64,000 nucleotides of DNA. Origin: Pseudodesulfovibrio aespoeensis Aspo-2. GTDB lineage: Bacteria; Desulfobacterota; Desulfovibrionia; Desulfovibrionales; Desulfovibrionaceae. Location: positions 868,001 to 932,000 of the forward strand of contig NC_014844.1 of assembly GCF_000176915.2 (NCBI RefSeq), given 5' to 3'. Positions 55,984-64,000 of the stretch are shown here, piece by piece. Both the position numbers and the translations under genes were made by a program. How positions within the stretch are numbered: position 1 is the stretch's first letter; each line of letters begins with the position of its first letter. The notes beneath the pieces were generated by a model, which had not been told where the DNA came from, did not search any database, and was given only the letters and a program-made list of their open reading frames with translations.

Positions 55984-56601
55984 CTAGATGAACAGCGTCC
56001 CGATCCGGTTCAGGCGGATATCGGTGATGGAGCCCCAGGACCAGTAAATGACCAGGGCCTTGCCCACGATCTTTTCGCGCTTGACCGAGCCCCACCAGCG
56101 GGAGTCATGGGACGCCTCGCGGTTGTCGCCGAGCATGAAGTACTGGCCTTCTGGCACGACAAAGGGGCCGAAGTTGTCGCGCACCGGCTCTATGGTGTGC
56201 TTGGTGTGCCGGGTGTAAGGCTCGTCCAGGGGCTGGCCGTTGATGTAGACGACCTTTTCGCGGATTTCCAGGGTCTCGCCGGGCAGGCCGATGACCCGCT
56301 TGATGAAGTCCTTGGTTTCGTCCTCCGGGTATTTGAAGACGATGATGTCGCCGCGCTCCGGGTTGCCGGTCTGGTAGAGCACCTTGCCGTCGGTGGTGTC
56401 GAGGAAGACCGTGGAGGGCAGGCGCAGATCATAGGCGAATTTGCTGACCAGCAGGTGGTCGCCGATCTGGAGCGTTTCAAGCATGGAGCCCGAGGGAATC
56501 TTGAAGGCCTGGACCACGAAGGCGCGGATGACGAACGCGAGGAGCAGGGCCACCACGATGGCCTCGACCGTGTCGCGCAGGGATTTGAAGGAATTGTTCA
56601 T
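55984..56601 (-). CDS. lepB: Signal peptidase I
   Basis: 205 residues. A single N-terminal transmembrane helix (AIVVALLLAFVIRAFVV) is followed by the catalytic serine in FKIPSGSMLETLQIGD near residue 39 and the catalytic lysine in KDFIKRVIGLPGE near 100. The conserved C-terminal GDNREASHDSRWWGSV is also present. It cleaves Sec and Tat signal peptides in the membrane. It starts 25 bases beyond the stop of lepA, matching the common lepA-lepB order. Confidence 0.97.
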   Translation of the reverse strand: MNNSFKSLRDTVEAIVVALLLAFVIRAFVVQAFKIPSGSMLETLQIGDHLLVSKFAYDLRLPSTVFLDTTDGKVLYQTGNPERGDIIVFKYPEDETKDFIKRVIGLPGETLEIREKVVYINGQPLDEPYTRHTKHTIEPVRDNFGPFVVPEGQYFMLGDNREASHDSRWWGSVKREKIVGKALVIYWSWGSITDIRLNRIGTLFI

Positions 56602-56625
56602 GAGTATGCCTTATCAATGATTTGG

Positions 56626-58431
<1,806 letters not shown>

Positions 58432-58699
58432 GATTTCCGTATCTAGTGGTGACATGTCTCGCCGGTGCGGGCGCGGCCCGACGGCCAGGAGTATCGGAAG
58501 AGTCTTCTACGGCATTTGGTTGTGGTTGTCTAATATATATGGGCGGGGTCGGCGGGGGGAGAGATGCGGGCAGGATTTGATCGACCTGGGTAAGCCGTCC
58601 ATAGGCTACTGCCGTTTCTGCCCCCGCAGGCCGGGCTGTCAGTGACCCATCATCCGGCAGGTGGACACCAATAGATGAACGTCATTTTTCTTCTTGCGC

Positions 58700-58718
58700 T
58701 ATTCGCGATTCGCGAATA
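58700..58718 (+). promoter_or_regulatory. Inverted repeat directly before the winged-helix gene, possible autoregulatory operator
   Basis: TATTCGCGATTCGCGAATA is an almost perfect palindrome that also contains two tandem TTCGCGA units, eight bases before the start of the helix-turn-helix gene. Such a site is what an autorepressing antitoxin would bind. Confidence 0.5.
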
Positions 58719-58725
58719 AGAAATA

Positions 58726-59253
58726 ATGGTCATGTTGAAACCGCAAGACATAATCATTCTGCTCAAGCTGGCCATACAGCCCGTTCCGTACGAATGGTCC
58801 TACAGCCAGCTTGCGTATGAACTCCACATGAGTTCCTCGGAGATTCACAAGGGTGTGAGGAGGGCGGCCCATGCGCGATTGTTCGATCCCAACCGCAGGC
58901 GGCCCATTCGCAAGGCGTTGGAGGAATTCCTGATCCACGGAGTCAAATACGCCTATGCCGCAGAAATTGGCCCCATGACCAGGGGAATGCCCACCGCTCA
59001 TTCGGCCCCTGTGCTCATGAAGCATTTGGCTGTTTCGGATGGAGACGTGTATGTCTGGCCGCACCCGGAAGGGGTCAGCCGGGGCATGGCGTTGTCCCCG
59101 TTGTTCAAAACGGTTCCATACATGGCGGCCAGGGATGATCGTCTGTATCAGGCCCTTGCTGCACTGGATGCCATACGCCTGGGCCGGGCGCGCGATGTGG
59201 CGCTGGCGGAGTCAATTCTTTTGCAGCTCGTTCGTGGCGATGGACCGCAGTAG
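58726..59253 (+). CDS. Winged-helix-type protein, putative antitoxin/regulator partner of the nucleotidyltransferase
   Basis: 175 residues. The first 60 form a probable winged helix-turn-helix (IIILLKLAIQ, WSYSQLAYELHMSSSEIHKG, then VRRAAHARLFD). The rest is helical with no recognised family. The next gene, a nucleotidyltransferase, overlaps its end by 14 bases, so the two are translated together. A palindrome lies eight bases upstream. Order regulator-then-NTase resembles AbiE-like and MenAT-like toxin-antitoxin pairs. The ATG at 58732 is an alternative start. Confidence 0.7.
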   Translation: MVMLKPQDIIILLKLAIQPVPYEWSYSQLAYELHMSSSEIHKGVRRAAHARLFDPNRRRPIRKALEEFLIHGVKYAYAAEIGPMTRGMPTAHSAPVLMKHLAVSDGDVYVWPHPEGVSRGMALSPLFKTVPYMAARDDRLYQALAALDAIRLGRARDVALAESILLQLVRGDGPQ

Positions 59254-59956
59254 GTATCAATCCATAAGCCGGGTGGCCGATGTCGCGAGACTGCTGGGCG
59301 AGCTGGCGGGTCAGTGTGTCTTTGTCGGCGGAGCCGCAACCGGCTTGCTGCTGACTGATCCTGCCGTTGCGGATGTCCGTCCAACCTTGGATGTCGATGT
59401 GATAGTCGAACTGGTCACACGGGCGGAGTTCTACAAATTCCAGGATGCGTTGCGGGCCAGAGGGTTTGTTGAGGATTGCGAGTCAGGGGTGATCTGTCGC
59501 TGGCGGCATGAACCGATTGTCCTTGATGTGATGCCGACTGATCCAGAAATCCTTGGATTCGCCAATCGCTGGTATTCGAATGCCGTCCGGTTCGCCCACG
59601 AGTACGCGTGTGATGGCGTACGCTTGCGGTGCGTCAGTCCTGCCTATTTTTTGGCGACAAAGCTGGAGGCGTTTCGTGGGCGCGGCGAGGGCGACTACAT
59701 GCTCAGCCGGGATATGGAGGATTTTATAGCGGTAATCGACGGGCGGCTGGAGATTGTTGCCGATGTGGCTGGTGCCGATGACGAGGTCCGGGCCTACCTT
59801 GCGCAACAGGCTGCCGTCTTGCTGGCAGATGACGATTTTATCGACGCCTTGCCGGGGCATCTGCCGGGAGATGCCGCAAACCAGCAACGGGTGCCTTTGC
59901 TGGTGGGGCGAATGGAAGGAATTGCGGCAATGCAGTTCAAGAATCCAGAGGCCTGA
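59240..59956 (+). CDS. Nucleotidyltransferase-fold protein, putative AbiEii/MenT-like toxin
   Basis: 238 residues from the ATG at 59240, inside the end of the previous gene. The nucleotidyltransferase signature is CVFVGGAATGLLLTD near residue 25 and TLDVDVIVEL near 47 (GG...DXD), followed by ICRWRHEPIVLDVMPTDPE with a third acidic residue. The C-terminal part LATKLEAFRGRGEGDYMLSRD with MEDFIAVIDGR is typical of AbiEii/DUF1814-like proteins. Toxins of this class transfer nucleotides to tRNA or proteins. A tRNA-Sec gene lies 80 bases downstream. The toxin role is an inference. Confidence 0.78.
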   Translation: MDRSRYQSISRVADVARLLGELAGQCVFVGGAATGLLLTDPAVADVRPTLDVDVIVELVTRAEFYKFQDALRARGFVEDCESGVICRWRHEPIVLDVMPTDPEILGFANRWYSNAVRFAHEYACDGVRLRCVSPAYFLATKLEAFRGRGEGDYMLSRDMEDFIAVIDGRLEIVADVAGADDEVRAYLAQQAAVLLADDDFIDALPGHLPGDAANQQRVPLLVGRMEGIAAMQFKNPEA

Positions 59957-60000
59957 TTCCTTCGTGTTCTCCGCGATGTTAAGCCTGGTTTAAAAGCGAA

Positions 60001-60030
60001 TGGCCTGAAGAATTTCAGGCCATTTTTATT
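60001..60030 (+). terminator. Rho-independent terminator after the nucleotidyltransferase gene
   Basis: TGGCCTGAA, a four-base loop, TTCAGGCCA, then TTTTTATT. Confidence 0.9.
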
Positions 60031-60035
60031 AACAA

Positions 60036-60129
60036 TGGCGGAAGCGTACAGGAGTCGAACCTGCCTGTGACATCACTGCCACACATTGGTTTTGAAGACC
60101 AAGCGCCACACCGGTGACGAAACGCTTCC
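60036..60129 (-). tRNA. selC: tRNA-Sec (anticodon TCA)
   Basis: On the minus strand the 8-base acceptor arm GGAAGCGT pairs with ACGCTTCC, and CCA is encoded at the 3' end. The anticodon arm TTGGT-CTTCAAA-ACCAA gives anticodon TCA, which reads UGA. The variable region is long, and the T arm is CAGG-TTCGACT-CCTG. The 8-base acceptor and the 94-base length are hallmarks of bacterial selenocysteine tRNA. The cell therefore makes selenoproteins, probably formate dehydrogenases or hydrogenases encoded elsewhere. Confidence 0.95.
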
Positions 60130-60141
60130 ATTGGTCGGACA

Positions 60142-60170
60142 GAGGTAGCAAGTTTGGGGCGGGCGGACAA
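60142..60170 (-). promoter_or_regulatory. Predicted promoter of tRNA-Sec
   Basis: On the minus strand TTGTCC (60170-60165), 17 bases, then TACCTC (60147-60142). The start point would fall about six bases before the tRNA. Confidence 0.4.
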
Positions 60171-60361
60171 GGAGGAATGTTTTGACCACGGTTCTGACCC
60201 AGGGTGCCGGACTTGAGACCAGAGGTCCGGGCTGTACTTTTCGGGCATGGTGTCGTAATTGAGTGAGAATGGGGCTTGCGGGGTCGGCGTGGCCGGCCTT
60301 GCCAGCCGCGATTGGATCCGCACCAGCGGCCTGCGGGCCGCGCAAGAAGCCGGAGAGTGCC

Positions 60362-60655
60362 ATGATGGTTCGCAAAGTTCGATATGTTCTGGCCGGATGC
60401 GTGGTGGCCGGTGTTTTCGCCCTGGCCGGGGTGGGCGGCGCGTCCGACATCGGGCCGACCGTGAAGCAGTCATGTTCGCGGTGTCATACCACCAAGCGGA
60501 TATGCCTGAACCTGGGCGTCAAGAGCGACACTGCCTGGAAGGCCACGGTGGCCAGGATGGTCGAAAAGGGCGCGCAGCTTCCTGCCGGTCAGATCGACGC
60601 CGCTGCCGGGTATCTCACCGGTCTGGCTCCGGGCGGCGGGACCGTCTGCGAGTAA
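60362..60655 (+). CDS. Small monoheme c-type cytochrome
   Basis: 97 residues. The signal peptide is at residues 1-27 (LAGCVVAGVFALAGVGGAS). One heme motif CSRCH lies near residue 38, followed by a helical domain (WKATVARMVEKGAQLPAGQID) and a C-terminal helix (AAGYLTGLAPG), the layout of class I cytochrome c with a methionine (MVEK) as possible sixth ligand. It is periplasmic. Its partners are not evident from the neighbours. Confidence 0.82.
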   Translation: MMVRKVRYVLAGCVVAGVFALAGVGGASDIGPTVKQSCSRCHTTKRICLNLGVKSDTAWKATVARMVEKGAQLPAGQIDAAAGYLTGLAPGGGTVCE

Positions 60656-60685
60656 GCCGACGCCGGGGAGCCAAGCTGCTGCCGG

Positions 60686-61099
60686 TCAGGGCAACGGTGG
60701 CGGCGGGGGCAGTCGGAGGAACCCGAAGCGCGGGCCCTTGCGGTCGCGCATCATCTGCTCGAAGCGCACCCCCTGTTCGGGGGTGAGCATGGAGAGTATT
60801 TCCTGTTTGCCTGTGTTAAGGATGGCCTGGATCTTTGGCCCGTTCTCGGCCCTGTGCGCCTCCAGGGCGTCGAGGGTCTGATCCAGCGTCCGCTCAATGC
60901 CGGGCATGGCCGCCGGGTCTGGCCGCACCGTGTCGGCAATGTCGGCGAGCAGTCGGGCGCGGACGGTCTCGCGGAACCGCGCATGGTCCATGGGGTGGTT
61001 GAACTGCTGTTGCAGGACCAGGGCGAGCCCGGCCACGCCCACCACCACCCCGGCGGCGAACATGGCTGCAAAGGCCACCCATACTTTCCATTTTTTCAT
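60686..61099 (-). CDS. Membrane-anchored periplasmic protein, CnrX/Spy-like heavy-metal or stress sensor
   Basis: 137 residues. One N-terminal transmembrane anchor (VAFAAMFAAGVVVGVAGLALV) is followed by a helical periplasmic domain with HPMDHARFRETVRARLL, repeated helices and LTPEQGVRFEQMMRDRKG. The latter resembles the LTPEQR motif of Spy/CpxP and the metal-resistance sensors CnrX and ZraP. It ends in a proline-rich tail. It is third in a minus-strand operon after an ECF sigma gene and a one-TM protein, the gene content of CnrYXH-type signalling. Confidence 0.75.
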   Translation of the reverse strand: MKKWKVWVAFAAMFAAGVVVGVAGLALVLQQQFNHPMDHARFRETVRARLLADIADTVRPDPAAMPGIERTLDQTLDALEAHRAENGPKIQAILNTGKQEILSMLTPEQGVRFEQMMRDRKGPRFGFLRLPPPPPLP

Positions 61100-61113
61100 G
61101 GTGTCACCGTGCC

Positions 61114-61416
61114 TTACATGCTGAGGAAAGGCGATATGGCGTAGGTCTGGGCAGCGTAGGCTCCGTAGACCTGCGCTGGCAGGGCGCTCAGACTCAAGGT
61201 CGCGGCGATCAGGCCGAGACAGCACAGCGCGGTGGCCGCCACGGCGAACCTGGGGGCCAGTCTTTCCAGGTCCGAGGCCTGGGCCGGGCGCGGGTCGAGC
61301 CTGCGCACCTCGGCCATGACCGAGCTGCGCCAGTGGGGCGGCAGGGCTGGATCACAGTGGGTGGAATGGGCCGCCCGGAGCAGACGGCCAACGGTATTCC
61401 TCTCGTTACGAATCAT
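61114..61416 (-). CDS. One-TM protein, probable anti-sigma factor
   Basis: 100 residues from the ATG at 61416, five bases after AAGGAGG. The start overlaps the sigma gene's end by 11 bases. The cytoplasmic N-terminus (NTVGRLLRAAHSTHCDP, HWRSSVMAEVRRL) is followed by a single hydrophobic helix (FAVAATALCCLGLIAATLSL) and a short periplasmic tail. No zinc-binding anti-sigma motif is visible. Position between an ECF sigma factor and a periplasmic sensor suggests it ties the sigma factor to the membrane, as CnrY does. Confidence 0.7.
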   Translation of the reverse strand: MIRNERNTVGRLLRAAHSTHCDPALPPHWRSSVMAEVRRLDPRPAQASDLERLAPRFAVAATALCCLGLIAATLSLSALPAQVYGAYAAQTYAISPFLSM

Positions 61417-62005
61417 GCAGCCCTCCTTGGATGTCATGACGTTTCAAGAAGTCCTTGAGTTTCTTCCTGGCCCGGAAGGCGCGCACCTTGACGTTTGGCG
61501 CGCTGATTCCGAGCATCTCGGCTGTTTCCCTGACCGTGCGCTCTTCCAGAAAGGTCATGGTCAGGATCATTCTGTCGAGCGGGGTCAGCTGGTCCAGGAG
61601 CAGGGCGAGCAACTCGCGCGCATCCGCCTGTCGGGCCAGCTGCTCGAACCGTTCCGTCGATTCGGCGGCCAGGGCGGTCTCGATGAACAATTGTCCGTCC
61701 TCGCTCAGGTCGCTGGCAGGCGATTCCCTGCGCCGGTAGCGGTCCCGCCAGAAATCGTGGCAGCTGCGGGTCGCTATGGTGGACAGCCAGTGGGCAAAGG
61801 GCTTGACCGGCGCGTACCCTGCCAGCGACTTGTAGGCACGGACAAAGACTTCGTGCGCCACCTCGGCCACATGCTCGCCCGGCACATGCGCGGCCACCAG
61901 CCGGGCCACGCTGACCCCATGCCTCCGGAGCAAGAGCTCAAAGGCGTTCAGGTCACCGTTCAGAACAGCGGCGATGACCGTCATGTCGTCGGGTTTGCCG
62001 GTCAT
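61406..62005 (-). CDS. ECF-family RNA polymerase sigma factor
   Basis: 199 residues from the ATG at 62005. Region 2 contains AFELLLRRHGVSVARLVAAH, VAEVAHEVFVRAYKSLAGY and the aromatic FAHWLSTIATRSCHDFWR. Region 4 contains LLDQLTPLDRMILTMTFLEE, TVRETAEMLGISAPNVKVRAFRARKKL in two parts. This is a complete sigma2-sigma4 ECF factor. It is followed in the same operon by an anti-sigma-like membrane protein and a periplasmic sensor-like protein. Confidence 0.92.
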   Translation of the reverse strand: MTGKPDDMTVIAAVLNGDLNAFELLLRRHGVSVARLVAAHVPGEHVAEVAHEVFVRAYKSLAGYAPVKPFAHWLSTIATRSCHDFWRDRYRRRESPASDLSEDGQLFIETALAAESTERFEQLARQADARELLALLLDQLTPLDRMILTMTFLEERTVRETAEMLGISAPNVKVRAFRARKKLKDFLKRHDIQGGLHDS

Positions 62006-62245
62006 TGAATCCCTGTGTTCACGTCGCGTCCGCTTTCCGGCAAGTGTGCCTGATCGCGCCCGGTTCCACAAGGCCGCCCCCCATCCGGCAGAGTCGGAGT
62101 GTCGTCCGTTCGCATCAGAGTAATCGCGCCCGGATGCGGGAAGGTTACACCGGCATGGGGTTGTTGCCCGGCAGCCGCGGGCGTATACTGAGCCGGGGCG
62201 GCCATTGCCGCCAGAACCGGCAATGGCCGCGAAAAGGGGAGATTC

Positions 62246-62545
62246 ATGAGCGAATGCGTGTATGTGTCGGCAGTGGTGAGCGCCAGGGAAGGATGCGGGG
62301 CTGCGCTTGAGCGGGAGCTGGGCCGGGTGGTGCCCCTGGTCCGGGCCGAGGCGGGCTGTGCTCGCTATGATCTGCATCGGAGCGACAGCGGCGACGCCTT
62401 TCTCTTTTACGAGATATGGGAGAGCGATGCGGCCCTGGCCGCCCACGGCAGGACCGCGCACATGGCCGCCATGCGCGCGGCCACGGCAGAGCTGGTGGCA
62501 GGCCCGGCAGCGGTCGCCATCTGGCGCGCCCTGGACGTGGCCTGA
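62246..62545 (+). CDS. Antibiotic biosynthesis monooxygenase (ABM/YgiN-like) domain protein
   Basis: 99 residues, a single ferredoxin-like dimeric alpha-beta barrel domain: VYVSAVVSAREGCGAALERE, VRAEAGCARYDLHRSDS, FLFYEIWESDAALAAH and TAHMAAMRAATAEL. Such proteins oxidise quinol-like compounds or serve in small-molecule turnover; the substrate cannot be told. An AGGGGAG site precedes the ATG. It stands alone, divergent from the sigma operon. Confidence 0.88.
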   Translation: MSECVYVSAVVSAREGCGAALERELGRVVPLVRAEAGCARYDLHRSDSGDAFLFYEIWESDAALAAHGRTAHMAAMRAATAELVAGPAAVAIWRALDVA

Positions 62546-62662
62546 TCGGGACGGCCCGCTGTTTTTACATATCGCCGTGGGCATGGTATGGTGTGATACT
62601 CTGCCAAGCCGTTAAACTCCGCCAGTGTTTCCCGGCATGGCGCAAAACAGCCCCGGGCTGCC

Positions 62663-63931
62663 ATGGACCATGATCCGAATATGCGCACTGATCCGAGCAT
62701 AACCCCCTTGTCCGACACGGGCGATGTCATCGACGCCTGGAGCGATCTGGTGCTCTTTGCCGATGCTCAGGGCACGGTGCGCGCGACCAGGGGCCAGCCC
62801 TTGGGCTATCTGCCCGGCTGCGACCGGACGGGTGAGCCCTTTTGGCACGGATTGGCACTGGGCACCGGCTCGCTGGCCGAGACCCTGGAGCGGTTCCCGG
62901 CCATGAGCATCCACCATATCGCCTGCTCTGGGGGGCGGAATTATCTGTTGCGTATCATTCCGCTGTCCGATGTCGTGGCCCGCGAGGGCGGGTTTGTGGT
63001 CGTGGCCACGGACAACCGGCCCATGGAGACCCTGTACGAGAGCTACGAGGAGCGGCTGGGCGACAACATCTCGGCCCTGTCCGACTCCATCACCCTGTTC
63101 AACGCCCTATTCGACACGGCCAAAGACCCGACCTTTCTCATGAGTCCCGCCGGAGTGGTCTTGTCGGCCAATGCGGCAGCCGGGGCGCGTCTGGCCCAGG
63201 CCGGTCCCGACCAGTCCCGCGACATGCCGGGCCTGGGCATGGAAGCCGTGCTGGCGGGCGACTCCAGCCGGATCGTGCGCCGGGCCATGGACGCGCTCGA
63301 CCCCGGCAAGGTCTGGACAGGCCGTGTGACCGGGGCCGACGACGCGGGCGGGTTTCCTGCCGAGGCCACGTTGCGTCGCGTCCGGCTGACCGGTCACTCC
63401 CTGTTCCAGCTCATCCTGCACGATCTCTCGCCCCAGGTGGAGCTGCGCGCGGACCTGCGCGACCAGAAGGCCGAAGTGGAGAAGATGAACATCGCCCTGA
63501 CGCGGGTCATCAAGGCCGTGGAGGAAGACCGGCGGGAAATGCGCCAGACCCTGACCAGCCAGGTCCGGCAGCAGATGCTGCCCGCCTTGGACCGCATCGC
63601 CAGGGCCGAGGCCGCGGACGTGCGCGAGGGCTACCGGGCGGTCATCGAGGAGCGGCTGGCCGATTTGGCCGGGGGCGACTTTTCCGGGCAGGCCGGGGTC
63701 GGACAGGCCGGGGTCGGCCAGGACACGGCCCTCTACCGACTCTCCCCCCGCGAGATGGAGGTCTGCCAGCTCATCCAGCTCGGCAGGACCGGCGCGGAAA
63801 TAGCCGGGCTGCTCAACCTCGCCTTTGAGACCATCCAGACCCACCGCAAGAACATCCGGAAAAAACTCGGCCTGCGTGGCACCCGGACCTCGCTCCACGC
63901 CTACCTGCGCCAGAAGCCTCCCTTGTCCTGA
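62663..63931 (+). CDS. PAS-domain LuxR-family transcriptional regulator
   Basis: 422 residues. A poorly conserved N-terminal sensor region (about 20-140) may be a first PAS domain. A second PAS domain starts near 150 (LFDTAKDPTFLMSPAGVVLSA). A coiled-coil segment (about 260-310, RDLRDQKAEVEKMNIALTRV) and a short GQAGVGQAGVGQ repeat lead to the C-terminal LuxR helix-turn-helix (LSPREMEVCQLIQLGRTGAE, then TIQTHRKNIRKKLGLRG). It lacks a receiver domain. Such proteins sense small molecules or redox state and activate transcription; the signal is unknown. Confidence 0.85.
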   Translation: MDHDPNMRTDPSITPLSDTGDVIDAWSDLVLFADAQGTVRATRGQPLGYLPGCDRTGEPFWHGLALGTGSLAETLERFPAMSIHHIACSGGRNYLLRIIPLSDVVAREGGFVVVATDNRPMETLYESYEERLGDNISALSDSITLFNALFDTAKDPTFLMSPAGVVLSANAAAGARLAQAGPDQSRDMPGLGMEAVLAGDSSRIVRRAMDALDPGKVWTGRVTGADDAGGFPAEATLRRVRLTGHSLFQLILHDLSPQVELRADLRDQKAEVEKMNIALTRVIKAVEEDRREMRQTLTSQVRQQMLPALDRIARAEAADVREGYRAVIEERLADLAGGDFSGQAGVGQAGVGQDTALYRLSPREMEVCQLIQLGRTGAEIAGLLNLAFETIQTHRKNIRKKLGLRGTRTSLHAYLRQKPPLS

Positions 63932-63935
63932 TATC

Positions 63936-63957
63936 TCGGGTATCCCCGTATACCCGA
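63936..63957 (+). terminator. Weak hairpin after the LuxR gene
   Basis: TCGGGTA and TACCCGA enclose an eight-base loop five bases after the stop codon. There is no T-run. Confidence 0.35.
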
Positions 63958-64000
63958 AACATCCCCGCTTTCCCCCCTTGTTCCGCATCGCGTGATGGTG

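Noticed and set aside
60036-60129. Integration site duplication of the tRNA-Sec 3' end
   Set aside because: I looked for a second copy of the GCGGAAGCGTACAGG end within the window as an island boundary and saw none.

Overview
The window comes from a sulfate-reducing deltaproteobacterium of the Desulfovibrio / Pseudodesulfovibrio type. The grounds are a high-GC genome rich in multiheme c-type cytochromes, an HmcB/NrfD-type membrane redox module, a PerR-rubrerythrin-desulfoferrodoxin-rubredoxin-Roo oxygen-defence cluster, the Desulfovibrio-type bacterioferritin, the futalosine route to menaquinone (mqnB, with a menG/ubiE-type methyltransferase and a polyprenyl synthase nearby) and a selenocysteine tRNA.

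Layout. 1-4.9 kb: a divergent respiratory module, with a multiheme cytochrome of the octaheme tetrathionate reductase type (cut by the window edge), an NrfD-like membrane subunit and a Tat-type ferredoxin subunit on the minus strand. A CRP/FNR regulator faces them. A perfect FNR-type box lies at -41.5 of a predicted operon promoter. 5.3-8.7 kb: a D-lactate/glycolate dehydrogenase pair and a membrane protein. 8.9-20.1 kb: housekeeping (secA, a menG/ubiE-type gene with a histone-like tail, nucleotide-sugar dehydrogenase, mqnB, polyprenyl synthase, fused purSL) with two copies of a 124-bp MITE-like repeat. 20.2-22.8 kb: a tetraheme cytochrome followed by a chemoreceptor that itself carries a c-heme motif. 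23-26.6 kb: a compact oxidative-stress cluster with two near-identical PerR-type promoters and a tandem rubredoxin gene. 26.7-36.1 kb: small conserved genes, a vWA-OmpA protein, heptose epimerase, lptD, mutL and alr. 36.2-43 kb: a chemoreceptor, a phoR-pit-phoU-like phosphate module behind a Pho-box-like repeat array, and an HD-GYP protein.

43.1-48.8 kb holds ilvD and then the clearest foreign DNA: an AT-rich gene of the AIPR (abortive infection) family between long inverted repeats. An IS110/IS1111-type element has split the left repeat. 48.8-58.4 kb: catalase, a CobC-CobQ fusion, an RRM RNA-binding protein with a long structured leader, an MscS channel, bacterioferritin, lepB and lepA. 58.7-60.1 kb: a winged-helix / nucleotidyltransferase pair resembling a toxin-antitoxin system, next to tRNA-Sec. 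60.3-64 kb: a monoheme cytochrome, a three-gene ECF-sigma / membrane anti-sigma / periplasmic sensor operon of CnrYXH type, a small monooxygenase-fold protein and a PAS-LuxR regulator.

Together the genes describe an anaerobe with periplasmic cytochrome respiration, defence against transient oxygen (PerR, Rbr, Dfx, Roo, catalase, Bfr), redox-guided motility, and small mobile or defence cassettes set into an otherwise conserved chromosome.
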